Below, in pieces: positions 49,209-60,200 of a stretch of 64,000 bases of DNA. The DNA is taken from the NCBI GenBank assembly GCA_963744115.1, contig CAVUSI010000003.1:1736001-1800000 (forward strand), read 5' to 3'. The stretch's first letter is position 1, and every line of letters starts with the position of its first letter. Below the pieces are notes generated by a model, which saw only the letters and a program-made list of their open reading frames with translations, had not been told where the DNA came from and ran no database searches. A program made the position numbers and the translations under genes. Source of the DNA: Chersky-267 sp963744115 (GTDB lineage Bacteria; Chloroflexota; Limnocylindria; Limnocylindrales; CSP1-4).

Positions 49209-50321
49209 TCAGCGGAGCTCCGCGCTGAGGCGCAGCGCCTCGGAGGCCCAGCCACCGAGGAACCGGACCACCGTGGCACGCTCGGAGTAGTAGCGCCAGG
49301 GATCGTCCAGGACATGTCCGCCGTAGCCGGTCTGGACCGCCTCGCCGGCGTTGCGGAGCGAGGCCGCGCCGACCCAGCCGTACTTCACCGCGGCGGCGCA
49401 CATCGTCAGCCGGACCCGCCGCAGGTCGCCGTCCCAGCCGCTATCGCGCAGACCCGCGGCGTATCCGTCGAAGAGCGTCCGATCGAGCTCCGCCAGCACG
49501 CCCGACGGGAGGATCAGGTCGAAGACCGAGTCCGGGACCAGGTTGCCGAGATCCTCGCCGAGGCCGCCGACGCCGGCGAACGCCCAGTCGATCATGATCG
49601 TCTCGTCGGTCCCGGCGAACAGGTTGCTCGGCCAGACGTCGAGATGGCAGATCGTTCGCGGTCCGGCCTCGACGAACGCGAGGAGGTCGACCCTCGAGGC
49701 GCGCAGGCGGTTCGCGGCTTCGCGTAGCCCGGGTCCCTCGAACCCGACGGTCGCGGCGGTCCGCCAGGCGGCGGGGTCGTCGATCACGCTCCACTCCTCG
49801 CGCCGCTCGACGTTCTCGAGGTAGCGCCGGAGGAACGACCGCGACGCCCAACCGGGCGGCGTCTCACCCGCCCCGTCGAGCGCCAGCCGTCCCTGGGCGC
49901 GACCGAGGCGACGAGCCGCGACCCCGAACTCGACCAGCGACCAATCCGCTCCCGGACGACCGGCCACGTCCTCGAGGAACATCGCGGTCAGACTCGTCGC
50001 GGGTCGATCGACCCGCCGCAGGAGGGCCGGGCCCCGGATCCCCGCCGCCCGGTAGGCGACCGGAAGGCCGCCGTCGAGGATCTCGACCTCGCGCCGCCGA
50101 TCGTGGATCCCCGTCCGGTCGTCCGGATCGGTCGCACCACCCGGCGATGGCCCGACGACCTTGAGGATGATCGAATGGTCGCCGCCCCGGAGCCGCCAGA
50201 CTCCGCGGGTCACGTTGAACCGACTATGGATCAGGGGCTCCACGGAGTCGACCGGTCCGCCGATGAGCTCGTCGGCGACCGCGAGGTCACCAGGCTCAGG
50301 CCCGTCCGTCGGTCGTCTCAG
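49209..50321 (-). CDS. Aminoglycoside/choline-kinase-like phosphotransferase
   Basis: About 370 residues. Protein-kinase-like APH fold: the nucleotide-binding lobe holds GVWRLRGGDHSIILKVVGPS; the catalytic loop is RTICHLDVWPSNLFA (H-x-D-x-x-x-x-N) and the metal site ETIMIDWAFAGVGGLGEDLG. It probably phosphorylates a small molecule; the real substrate is unknown and antibiotic resistance should not be assumed. No ATG or GTG is near the expected start: the frame enters from the aminotransferase 3' end and a CTG at 50321 is the nearest candidate, so the start is uncertain. Confidence 0.75.
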   Translation of the reverse strand: MRRPTDGPEPGDLAVADELIGGPVDSVEPLIHSRFNVTRGVWRLRGGDHSIILKVVGPSPGGATDPDDRTGIHDRRREVEILDGGLPVAYRAAGIRGPALLRRVDRPATSLTAMFLEDVAGRPGADWSLVEFGVAARRLGRAQGRLALDGAGETPPGWASRSFLRRYLENVERREEWSVIDDPAAWRTAATVGFEGPGLREAANRLRASRVDLLAFVEAGPRTICHLDVWPSNLFAGTDETIMIDWAFAGVGGLGEDLGNLVPDSVFDLILPSGVLAELDRTLFDGYAAGLRDSGWDGDLRRVRLTMCAAAVKYGWVGAASLRNAGEAVQTGYGGHVLDDPWRYYSERATVVRFLGGWASEALRLSAELR

Positions 50322-51550
50322 GCGGCGGCCCGGGTGCGCTCGACGAACCGGTCGATCCGGCGGAGCGCCTCCTCGATCTGGTCGAAGGCGGTCGCGTAGC
50401 ACATCCGGACGTGGCCTTCGCCGGACGCCCCGAAGGCGCTGCCCGGCACGACCGCCACGCGTTCCTCCATCAGGAGACGCTCGGTGAAGGTGTCCGAGTC
50501 GAGGCCCGTGGCGGCGCTGATCTCCGGGAAGGCGTAGAAGGCGCCCCGCGGCTCGAACGTGCGCAGCCCGAGGGCGTTGAGCCCGTCGACCAGGAGCCGT
50601 CGGCGACGGTCGTATTCCGCGACCATCCGCTGGACCTCCTGCTCGCCGTGGAGGAGCGCCTCGAGGGCGGCATCCTGGGCGATCGTCGGGGCGGACATGA
50701 TCCCGTACTGGTGGACCTTGACGATGCCCTCGAGGATCCCGGCCGGCGCGGCGACGTAGCCGACCCGCCAGCCGGTCATCGCGTAGGCCTTCGAGAATCC
50801 CCCCATCAGGATCGTCCGTCCGAGCATGTCCGGGAGCCCGGAGAACGCTCGATGGCGATACGAGCCGTACGCCAGGCGGTCGTAGATCTCATCGCTGTAG
50901 ACCAGCAGGTCGTGGCGGGCCGCGATCGCGGCGAGCTCGTCCTGGACGGCATCGGGCAGGACCGCGCCCGTGGGGTTGCACGGGTAGCCCAGGAAGAGCG
51001 CCTTGGTCCGCGGGGTGATGGCGGCCTCGACCGCCGCAGGATCGAGGGCGAAGTCGTCCTCGAGCCGGGTCGCGATCCTGACCGGGACTCCCCCGGCGAA
51101 CGAGATCGCCGGGACGTATGCCACGTACGACGGCTCGTGGAGGATCACCTCATCGCCCGGGTCGCACGTCGCCCGAAGTGCGAGATCGACGGCCTCCGAC
51201 GCTCCGACCGTGACGAGGATCTCGGTCGCGGGGTCATAGCGCACGCCGTACCGCCCCTCGAGATGCGCCGACAGCGCCCGGCGGAGCTCGATCGTGCCGT
51301 AGTTGCTGGTGTAGTGCGTCCGCCCGCGGAGCAGGCTGGCGACCCCGGCCTCGACGATGTCCGGCGGCGTGTCGAAGTCCGGCTCCCCCACGCCGAGGCT
51401 GATGACGTCGTCCATCGTCGCCAGGATGTCGAAGAAGCGCCGGATCCCGGACGGCGGGACCTCGCGCACCCGCTGGCTGAGCGCGCGCTCCGCGAGCGGT
51501 GGGCGCTCGGCGGGCGGAGCGGCGGGAGACGTGTTCGCCTCGGTCGTCAT
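50318..51550 (-). CDS. Class I/II PLP-dependent aminotransferase
   Basis: 410 residues, fold type I. The PLP lysine lies in GGFSKAYAMTGWRVGYVAAP. Other hallmarks are ISLGVGEPDFDTPPDIVEAG, THYTSNYGTIELRRALSAHL, YPCNPTGAVLPD and VYSDEIYDRLAYGS, and a C-terminal GEGHVRMCYATAFDQIEEAL. It is probably an amino-acid aminotransferase of the AspC/PatA group; the substrate is not resolved. ATG at 51550 has a perfect TATACT box seven bases upstream, consistent with leaderless transcription. The stop overlaps the phosphotransferase frame. Confidence 0.93.
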   Translation of the reverse strand: MTTEANTSPAAPPAERPPLAERALSQRVREVPPSGIRRFFDILATMDDVISLGVGEPDFDTPPDIVEAGVASLLRGRTHYTSNYGTIELRRALSAHLEGRYGVRYDPATEILVTVGASEAVDLALRATCDPGDEVILHEPSYVAYVPAISFAGGVPVRIATRLEDDFALDPAAVEAAITPRTKALFLGYPCNPTGAVLPDAVQDELAAIAARHDLLVYSDEIYDRLAYGSYRHRAFSGLPDMLGRTILMGGFSKAYAMTGWRVGYVAAPAGILEGIVKVHQYGIMSAPTIAQDAALEALLHGEQEVQRMVAEYDRRRRLLVDGLNALGLRTFEPRGAFYAFPEISAATGLDSDTFTERLLMEERVAVVPGSAFGASGEGHVRMCYATAFDQIEEALRRIDRFVERTRAAA

Positions 51551-51682
51551 GCTGGCGAGTATAGGGACCATCCCGCGGCGCCGGTCGCGACGACGACCGG
51601 CGGCGGAGATCCACCGCGTCGGTCGAGCCGTACCATCAGCCACACGCGCCGGTCCGGCACCGGAGCGAGAGAGGCGAGACGG

Positions 51683-52534
51683 ATGCTCGGACGCCTGTTC
51701 ATCAGGCTGATCGACGCTCAGGAGCCATGGGCGCGGCCGCTCGGCGACCGGGTCCACGGCCTGGTCGACGCGATCTTCGGACGGATGGTCCGCGTTCGAA
51801 GCCTGCTCAACGGGACGTGGCTCGGCCACCCGCTCCACGCGGTCCTGACCGACGCCCCGATCGGCGCCCTGTTCCTCGTCATCGTGTTCGATCTGCTCGG
51901 CCAGCCGACGGCCGCCGACGTCGCCCTCGTCTTCGGGGTGCTCGCCATGCTCGCCTCGGCCGTGGTCGGGTTCGCCGACTATTCCGTGACCGACGGCCGG
52001 GCACGGACTCGGGCGACCGTCCACAGCACGGTGATGATCGTGGCGCTCATCGTCTACCTGGTGTCGCTCGGCCTCCGGGCCGGGTCGCCGGCCGACCGCG
52101 CGATCCCGATCGGGCTGTCGATCGTCGCGTTCGTCATCCTGTCGGCGGGCGCGTTCGTCGGTGGAGACGTCGTGTTCGTCCTCGGCAACATGGTCGATCG
52201 ACACGCCTGGCGACCGGCCGGGGCGAAGTGGCAACTCCTCGATGTCGGCGATATCCCGGAAGGGACGCCGGTCAAGGCCAAGGCGGGGATCCAGAACCTC
52301 GTCCTGATCCGGCAGGGGGAGACGATCCTCGCCCTGCACGACCAGTGCGCTCACGCCGGTGGGCCGCTGAGCGGTGGGCGGATCGTCGACGGCCTGATCG
52401 AGTGTCCCTGGCACGGCTCGCGGTTCGACCCGGCGACGGGCCGGCGGCGGCGCGGCCCGACCGCCTACGACCAGCCCGTGTACGAGGTCAGGACCGCCGA
52501 GGGCGGCGGCTACGAGGCGCGCCGAACGTCGTGA
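51683..52534 (+). CDS. DUF2231 membrane domain fused to a Rieske [2Fe-2S] domain
   Basis: 283 residues. The N-terminal ~175 residues are a DUF2231-type four-helix membrane domain (GTWLGHPLHAVLTDAPIGAL, VVGFADYSVTDGRAR). The C-terminal Rieske domain has both cluster motifs, CAHAGGPL (Cys222, His224) and CPWHGSRFD (Cys241, His244). This looks like a membrane-tethered electron carrier; its partner is unknown. Convergent with the lipoprotein gene that follows. Confidence 0.88.
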   Translation: MLGRLFIRLIDAQEPWARPLGDRVHGLVDAIFGRMVRVRSLLNGTWLGHPLHAVLTDAPIGALFLVIVFDLLGQPTAADVALVFGVLAMLASAVVGFADYSVTDGRARTRATVHSTVMIVALIVYLVSLGLRAGSPADRAIPIGLSIVAFVILSAGAFVGGDVVFVLGNMVDRHAWRPAGAKWQLLDVGDIPEGTPVKAKAGIQNLVLIRQGETILALHDQCAHAGGPLSGGRIVDGLIECPWHGSRFDPATGRRRRGPTAYDQPVYEVRTAEGGGYEARRTS

Positions 52535-52549
52535 TCGTCCGAGTCCGGC

Positions 52550-53617
52550 TCAGCTGCCCGCGATCGGCTGTGCCGGGGGCACGCCGTCGAAGACGTCGAT
52601 GTGGACCTTGGCCGCACGCACGTCCTGGGCCATCGCGGCGGATCGGACCTTGGCCATGGCCTCGGCGCTCAGACGATCGACCTTGACCAGCTCGAGGACC
52701 TCCTGCTCGTCCTCCTTCGCGCCGGCCCAACCGACCCGGACGCCGCCGACCCCGCGAACGTAGTACTTGAGCTGATGAGCGTCGGGCTCGTCCCGGTTGA
52801 ACTCATCGATCACCAGGACGTCCTTGAAGCAGCCGGCCGGGACGCAGGTCGCCGAGCCGGTCTCGAACACCTTCGCGCGATCCGTCCAGCCCACGGCTGG
52901 ACCCCAGCCCTCCGAGTAGCTCGGCGCATAGGGCTGCGGCTCGACCTTCATCATGATCCCCGCCATGGCGTCCTGGCGACCGGCGATCCAGGCCGGAGCC
53001 TTGACGATCTTCCCCTCTTCCACTTCCTCGGGATACTCACCCATCAGCCACACCGTGCCCTGGTCGTCCTGGGCGTAGAAGGCGAGCTCCTGCTCCTCGA
53101 GCTCGCCGGAGGTGTAGTCGAGGTCGTAGGTGACGACGCTCGGCACCCCGTCGATGACCTTGACCAGGTCGGTCACGGTGATCACGACCTTCCGGGCGAC
53201 CCGCTCCTTGCCATCATTCGCCTTGCCCTGGAAGGTCCAGCGGGTTCCCGGGACGAGTGGGAACCAGGCGTTGTCGACCGCGGTCGAGGTGTGGAAGCTA
53301 CCGTGATCGAACGGCTCGGTCGGCGCCTCGGTCGGCGTCGTGTCGGAGGTTGGCGTCGTGTCGGAGGTCGCCGGCGACGGGCTCACCCCCGTCGCCGGCA
53401 GGGTCGGGCGCAGGGCCGCGGGCGGGGTCGACGTCGCGTTGGCCGTTGGAGTCGCCATCTGAACGTCGCGAGACCCGCTTGGGTCGACCTCGGTCGCGGG
53501 CCGGGCCACGCCTACGCAGGCCGAGACGACCAGGATGATGACCACCGCTGCCGGCGTCGGCGCACGTCGGAACCGTCGCTCACGACCGTCGGTTCGCGCC
53601 ACCGGCCCTCGGATCAT
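52550..53617 (-). CDS. Lipoprotein, last gene of the RND operon
   Basis: 355 residues with a lipoprotein signal (VVIILVVSAC, Cys34). A Ser/Thr/Pro-rich linker is followed by a globular exported domain: NAWFPLVPGTRWTFQGKAND, GKERVARKVVITVTDLVKVI, GTVWLMGEYPEEVEEGKIVK, and a Cys pair in SATCVPAGCFKDVLVIDEFN. No named family. Its ATG overlaps the upstream RND stop (TGATG), so it belongs to the efflux operon and may act with the pumps at the outer face of the membrane. Confidence 0.75.
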   Translation of the reverse strand: MIRGPVARTDGRERRFRRAPTPAAVVIILVVSACVGVARPATEVDPSGSRDVQMATPTANATSTPPAALRPTLPATGVSPSPATSDTTPTSDTTPTEAPTEPFDHGSFHTSTAVDNAWFPLVPGTRWTFQGKANDGKERVARKVVITVTDLVKVIDGVPSVVTYDLDYTSGELEEQELAFYAQDDQGTVWLMGEYPEEVEEGKIVKAPAWIAGRQDAMAGIMMKVEPQPYAPSYSEGWGPAVGWTDRAKVFETGSATCVPAGCFKDVLVIDEFNRDEPDAHQLKYYVRGVGGVRVGWAGAKEDEQEVLELVKVDRLSAEAMAKVRSAAMAQDVRAAKVHIDVFDGVPPAQPIAGS

Positions 53618-56600
53618 CAGGCTGGCTCGTTCCCTGCGACGATGCCCGGCCCCCGGTCCGCTCCACGCCCGAAGCGCAGGTAGAGCGATGGCATCACGAA
53701 CAGGTTGAGCAGGGTCGACGTGACCAGGCCGCCGAGGATCACGATGGCCATGGGATGTTCGATCTCGTGGCCCGGGATGTCGCCGGCGACCACCAGCGGG
53801 ATCAGGGCCAGGCCGGTCGCGAGCGCGGTCATCAGGATCGGCGACAGGCGCTCCCGAGCGCCACGGATGACGAGCGCCGGCCCGAATGGCTCGCCTTCCT
53901 CGCGCTCGAGATGCTGGAAGTGATTGATCAGCATGATCCCGTTCCGTGCGGCGATCCCGTAGACGGTGAACAGGCCGACCAGGGAGCCGAGCTGGACGAC
54001 GCCGCCGCCGAGGAATGCGGCCAGAAGGCCGCCGACGAGGGCGAACGGCAGGGTAAGGAAGACGAGGGTGGCCAGCCGCCAGCTGCCGAACGACGGTCTG
54101 GAGCAGGAGGAGGATGATCAGCGCGGCGCCGAGTCCGAACAGCATCAGGTGATCGGACGCCTGCTGGCGCTCCTGGAACTCGCCGAGCAGCTCGGCGTGG
54201 TAGCCGAGCGGGAAGTCGACCTGGTCGACCGCGCGCTGGATGTCGCGCGACGACCGCGCCCAGGTCACGGCCGAGGACGTTGGCGCCGACGTTGATCCGT
54301 CGGAGTCAGACCCTCGTGGATGATGCTGTTGGGTGTGGGGGCGATCCGCACCTCCGCCACGTCGGCCAGCCGGACGACCTGGCCGCTCGGCGTGTCGATC
54401 GGCAGGTTCTCGACGTCGGTCAGGCTGTCGCGCGCCGCCGGCGTGGTCCAGACCTGGACGTCGTACGCCTTGCCGTCGTGGAAGACGTCGCCGACCTCCT
54501 CGCCGGACATGAACGTCGCGGCGGCGCGCCGAACATCGCCGGGCTTGATCCCGTAGCGCAGAGCGACGGCCAGATCGACCTTCGACCTGGATCTGTGGGA
54601 TCTCGACCAGCAGGTCGCGGTGGACGCCGTCGATCCCGTTGATCCGGGCCATGGCGGACTCGATCTCCTGGGCCTTGGCCCGGAGGACGTCCAGGTCCGG
54701 ACCATAGATGCGTACGGACGATCGCGTCGCTTGAGCCGGTCAGGACCTCATCGATCCGCTCATTCAGGTACGTCTCGACGTTTCGGAACATACCCGGATA
54801 GCCCTGGGCCACCTCGTCGATCGCCTCGACCGTCGTGTCGTAATCGACGTTCGGATCGATGCTGATCCAGTTCTCGCCGAAGTCGACCCCAGCGATCTCC
54901 TCCCCGAGCAAGGCCTGGCCGATATGCGAACCGAAGTTGCGGACGCCCGGGATCTGCCGCAGCTCACGACTGGCGGCCAGGACGATCCGGCTCTCCTCGG
55001 GCTGGGACGTGCCCGGAGTCGTCACCCAGTGCATCAGGAAGTCCCGCTCCTTGAACTCGGGGAAGAGCGATGCGCCGAGCTGCGGGATGACGGCCACCCC
55101 GATGACCGCGGCGAGGGCGACGACGCCGAACGCGGGGCGGGCGCTGCGGACGATCCGGGACAGGACACCCGAATAGGCGGCCCGCAGCCGGTCGGCGACC
55201 GGTGACCGGCGCTGCTCGATCTTCGCGTTGGACAGCAGGATGAGCCCGAGTGCCGGCGTCACCGTCAGCGCGACCAGGAGCGATGCCAGGACCGCCAGGC
55301 CGTAGGCGATCGCGAGCGGCCGGAAGAACGCCCCGCTCAGCCCTTCGATGAACAGCACCGGCACGAGCGCCGCGCACGTCGATCAGGGTCGCGTAGATGA
55401 TCGCTCCGCGAACCTCGAGAGAGGACTCCAAGATGATCGAGGCGGTCGACCGGTCGCTCCCCTCGCTCCGCTGCAGGCGCAACCGCCGGGTGATGTTCTC
55501 GATGTCGATGATGGCGTCGTCGACGACCACGCCGACCGCGATCACGAAGCCGGCCAGGATCATCGTGTTGATGGTCGCCCCGGTCAGGTACAGGACCAGG
55601 CCGGCGGCCATCAGCGAGAGCGGGATCGCAACGAGGCTGATCAGGGCAGTCCGCCAGTCGTACAGGAACGCCAGCAGGACCAGGAAGACGAGGAGCGAAC
55701 CGACCAGCAGCGTCGTGGTCAGGTTGTGGAGGGCCAGCTCGATGAAGTCGGCCGGCCGGAAGATCGTCGAGTCCATCTTGATACCGGTCAGACCAGGCCG
55801 CATCTCGTCCAGGGCGGCCTCGACGCCGCGGGTCACGTCTAGCGTGTTCGCCCACGGGAACTTCTCGATGATGAGCATCAGGCCCGGCCCGTCGTTGACG
55901 ATCGCGTCGCCGATCAAGCGGTTGGTGGTCGATGACCAGGTCGGCCACATCGGTCAATGCCACCTCGTCGCCGCTGCGGCCGACCAGCCTGATGTGGGCG
56001 AGGTCCTCAGGTCCAACGATCGGTGGGACGTGCTTGATCGGGAGGCGCTGGCTGGCGGTCTCGATCTGGCCGCCCTTGCCGATGACCGCGCCGGACGAGA
56101 AGCGCAGGATCCCGACGTCCAGCGCCTCGGCCGTCGCGTCCATCACCTGGTCGAGCGAGACCCCGTGCTCGGCCAGGCGGGCCGGGTCGACCTGGACCTG
56201 GAACATCTTCAGGCGCTCGCCCCAGATCGGCACGTTGGCCACCCCGGGGACTCCGAGGAGTCGGGTCCGGATCTTCCAGTAGGCCGTCATCGACATGTCG
56301 ATCAGCGACACCGAGTCCGATGACATCCCGATCTTCATGACCCGACTGGTGGCCGACAGCGGAGCGAGCATCATCGGCGGACCGGCCCAGGTGGGAAGGG
56401 TCGCCGAGACCGCCGACATGCGTTCGGCGACGACCTGGCGGGCGTGCATCAGGTCGCTGCCCGGCTTGAAGATCAGCTGGATCGACGAGACCTGGGGGGC
56501 CGACTTCGAGCGCAGGATGTCGAGGCCCTCGACGCCGCTGAGCGCCTGCTCGAGCGGCACCGTGACGAGCGACTCGACCTCCTCGGCCGACATCCCGAGG

Positions 56601-56758
56601 GCCGGCGTCTGGATCTCGACCCTCGGCGGGGCGAACTCCGGGAAGACGTCCACCGGCAGCTGCCGCAGCTGGGCGCCGCCGAAGAACATCATCCCGATCG
56701 CAAGCGCGATGACGAGATAGCGGAACCGGAGGCTCGCCCCGACGATCCGACGCATCAT
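53617..56758 (-). pseudogene. RND efflux permease (CusA/CzcA-like), about seven frameshifts
   Basis: The full extent (about 1047 codons) equals a normal RND pump, but the frame changes near 55930, 55372, 54712, 54588, 54300, 54250 and 54095. Pieces in order: LRFRYLVIALAIGMMFFGGA with FPEFAPPRVEIQTPALGMSA; LIGDAIVNDGPGLMLIIEKF with FVIAVGVVVDDAIIDIENIT; LFIEGLSGAFFRPLAIAYGL; VALRYGIKPGDVRRAAATFM; DIQRAVDQVDFPLGYHAEL; INHFQHLEREEGEPF. Several breaks are an extra base in a doublet (for example TT near 55930). Either the gene is decaying or the local consensus is poor. Coordinates cover the reconstructed gene. Confidence 0.8.
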
Positions 56759-56780
56759 GGCTGGAAGGCCCCCAGCGCGG

Positions 56781-57218
56781 TCATTCCGGGTCGCCGACCC
56801 CGTTCTCGGCGCCGAACAGCTCGGCGACGCCGACGGTCACGACCGCCGTCCCGGCCGGCGGACCGGCGCTCAGGTGAGCGAGCTCGCCTTCGATGTCCTT
56901 GACCACGATCTCGGCCCGGACGTAGGACAGTCCCTCGGGGTTCGTGAAGACCCACGTCTTGCCGGTCTCGTCGTAGAGCACCGCCGCGTACGGCACGACC
57001 GATCCCCCCGACGGCTCGACGGCGACGACCGCGGTCTCGATACCCAGTCGCTCGGCGGCCTCGGCCGACAAGGTGACCTTGCCCAACCCGGTCCCCTCGA
57101 CCGGATCGACCTGGACGACGGGCTCGTTCGCCGCGGCCTCGACGGCGGCGGGGGCGCACGCGGCCAGCGGCAGGACGAGCATCAGCAGACCGATGAGCGG
57201 AAGATCCTTGAGTCGCAT
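56781..57218 (-). CDS. Truncated RND adaptor-like lipoprotein
   Basis: 145 residues. Lipoprotein signal with Cys21 (LLMLVLPLAACAP). The mature part resembles only the membrane-proximal C-terminal half of HlyD/CusB-type adaptors: VTLSAEAAERLGIETAVVAV, VVPYAAVLYDETGKTWVFTN and TAVVTVGVAELFGAENGV. The lipoyl and hairpin domains are missing. ATG at 57218 has GGAAGGGG just upstream; an in-frame ATG at 57233 overlaps the preceding RND stop. It lies between the two RND genes and is probably the adaptor for one or both pumps. Confidence 0.78.
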   Translation of the reverse strand: MRLKDLPLIGLLMLVLPLAACAPAAVEAAANEPVVQVDPVEGTGLGKVTLSAEAAERLGIETAVVAVEPSGGSVVPYAAVLYDETGKTWVFTNPEGLSYVRAEIVVKDIEGELAHLSAGPPAGTAVVTVGVAELFGAENGVGDPE

Positions 57219-57232
57219 CGTTGCCCCTTCCA

Positions 57233-60200
57233 TCAGGCCGGGCTGAAGCCCTGCTGTTCGAGGTTCTGGGTGGTCGTCTCGTCCGCCCTCGGGCTGAGCT
57301 CGACCTGGAGGTAGAGGGATGGCATCAGGAGCAAGGTCAGGAGGGTCGAGCTGAGCAGGCCGCCGAGGATGACGAGCGCCATCGGGTGAACCATCTCGAG
57401 CCCGGCCCGATCGCCGAGCAGGGCGAACGGCAGGACCGCCAGACCGATGGCCACCGCCGTCGTGATCGTCGGCATGAACTGCTCCCGCGCACCGCGCAGG
57501 ATGAACTCCGAGGCGTCCTGCCGGCCGTGTTCCCGCTGGAGTCGCTGGTAACGACTGATCAGCGCGATGCCGCTGCGGATGGCGATCCCGAAGACGGCCA
57601 GCAGCCCACCGAGCGAACCGAGCGAGACCGATCCGCCGGTCAGCACCACGACGAGCAGACCGCCGCTCAACGCCGCCGGGAGGGTCAGGGCGACGAGCAC
57701 CGCCAGGCGCCAGCTGGCGAAGGCGGCCTGCAGGAGCAGGAAGATCGCGATCGCGGCGGCCACGCCGAAGGCGACCATCCGATCGTGCTCGGCCGCTCGA
57801 TCCGCGTAGCCCGGCAGCAACTCGGCATGGTGCTCGAGCGGGAATGCGATCCGCCCGATCGCGGCCTGGACGTCCCGGGCGACCGCCGCCGGGTCGCGGT
57901 CCTTGACCGTGATCCCGACATCGACCATCCGGGAGACACCTTCGCGCTTGATCACTTCGGGCGACGAGGCGATCTTGCACGGCCGCGACGTCGCCCAGCC
58001 GGACCTGGTCGCCGTTCGGCGTGTCGATCAGCAGGTCCTGGATGCTCGACAGGCTCTGGCGGACCTCGGGCGTGCCCCAGACGACCACGTCGAAGACCTT
58101 CTGGTCCTCGAACAGGCTGCCGACGATGAGACCGGACAGCAGGGTGGCCGCCGCACGGCGGACGTCGCCCGCCTTGATCCCGTGCTTCTCGGCCGCGGCC
58201 AGGTCGACCGAGACCTCGAGGGTCGGCTGGTCGGCCGGAGCGTCGACCGCCGCGGCACTCACGCCCGCGATCCCGGCCACCGCCTCGCGGATCTCGGCCG
58301 CCTTCACGCGCAGGACGCCCAGGTCGTCGCCGTAGACGCGGGCGACCAGGTCGTGGCCCGATGCGGGCAGGATCTGGTCGATCCGCTCGCTCGGGTACGT
58401 CGTGACCTCGTGGGAGAGCCCCGGATAGCCGCCGACGACCTCGCGGATGGAGGCCAGCGTTGCGTCGTAGTCGGCGGCCGGGGCGATGGTCACCCAGAGC
58501 TCGCTTGAGTTGGTCCCGACGACCTGGTCGGACATCACGGCTCGGCCGACATGGCCGCCGACCGAGGCGACGCCGGGCAGGGTCCGGAGCTCGCGGCCTG
58601 CCTGGGCCACGATCCGACTCATCTCGGTCGCCCCGGTGCCCGACGGTCCGTCGAACTGGACCAGGAGATCGCGGTCCCTGAACGTCGGGATGAGCGCCTG
58701 GCTCATGAACGGGACGAGCAGGACACCCGCCAGCACCAGCGCAGCGCAGGCGACCACCGCGGCGCGGGGCCGTCGGACGATCCGGCCAAGACGCGCCTGG
58801 TAGCCGTCGAGAAGCCGGCGGGCGAGCGGTGAGACGCTCCGGCGAGGCGGGCGACGGGACATCAGGACCACCGTCAGGGCAGGGCTGACGGTCAGCGCGA
58901 TGACCATCGAGGTGGCCACGGCGGCGACGTAGGCAATGGCGATCGTCGGCAGGAACGTGCCCGCCGGTCCGCCCACGAACATGAGCGGGAGGAGCGCCGC
59001 GCCCATGATCACCACGGAGTACACCAGTGCGCCTCGGGCTTCGAGCGTCGCCTCGAGGACGGTGGCGGTCGTCGAACGCCCGGCGCCCTCATCCCCCTGC
59101 TCGCGCAGCCGCTGGAGGACGCGCTCGGTGCCGACGACGGCGTCGTCGACCAGGACGGCGACCGCGATCATCAGGCCGGCCACGACCATGACGTTGAGGG
59201 TCGTGCCCAGGAGATGGAGGACGCCGACGGCCGCGACGAGCGAGAAGGGCACCACCATCAGACCGATCAGCCCGGCCCGCCAGTCGAATAACAGCACTCC
59301 GAGGGCGAGAGCGATCAGCATGATCGCGACCATCAGGCCCAGCCCGACGTTGCCGGCTGCATCCTCGATGAACGTGGCCGGCCGGAAGAGCGACGCGTCG
59401 ACTTCGATCCCGGCCAGACCTGGCCGGAGCGAGGCGAGCGCTTCCTCGATCCCCTTGGTCACCTCGAGGGTGTTGGCGCCCGGGAACTTCTCGATGACCA
59501 GGAACAGGCCGGTGCCGTCGTTGACCACCGCGTCGCCGATGAGCGGCTGGTGATCCTCGACCACCGTCGCGACGTCACCAAGGCGAGGTGCCCCGGCGAC
59601 CGGGCCGGCGTTCGGGTCGACCGGCTCGATCGGAACTTCGGCCAGGTCGGCGGCCGAGCTGATCGCCTGGACGTGCTGGATCCCGAGTCGCTGGTTGGCC
59701 GTGTCGATGAACCCGCCGGTCCCCGGCGTCGACGCCTCGAGGAAGCTCAAGGGCGAGACCCACAGGGCGTTGCCGGCCGTGCTGATCACCTGGATGAGCG
59801 ACACGCCCTGCTCGCGCAACCGGGCCGGGTCGACCTGGACCTGCAGCTGACGCTCGCGCTGACCCCAGACCGACACGTTGGCGACGCCTGGGACGCCCAT
59901 CAGCCGAGGCCTGATCGACCATCGGGCGAGGACCGACATGTCGATCAGCGACACGTCCTTGGACGACAGCCCGACCATCATCACCCGGTTCGTCGATGAC
60001 AGCGGCTGGAGCATCGCCGGCGGCAGCGATACGTGAGGCAGGCCGGGTGCCTGGGTCAGTCGCTCGGCCACGACCTGGCGGGCGCGATACAGGTCCGTGC
60101 CGGGCTTGAAGTAGAGGGTGACCGACGACAACCCGGGCAGCGACTCGGACTCGAGCCGGTCGAGCCAGGCGACGCCGGCCAGGAGATCCGCCTCGAGCGG

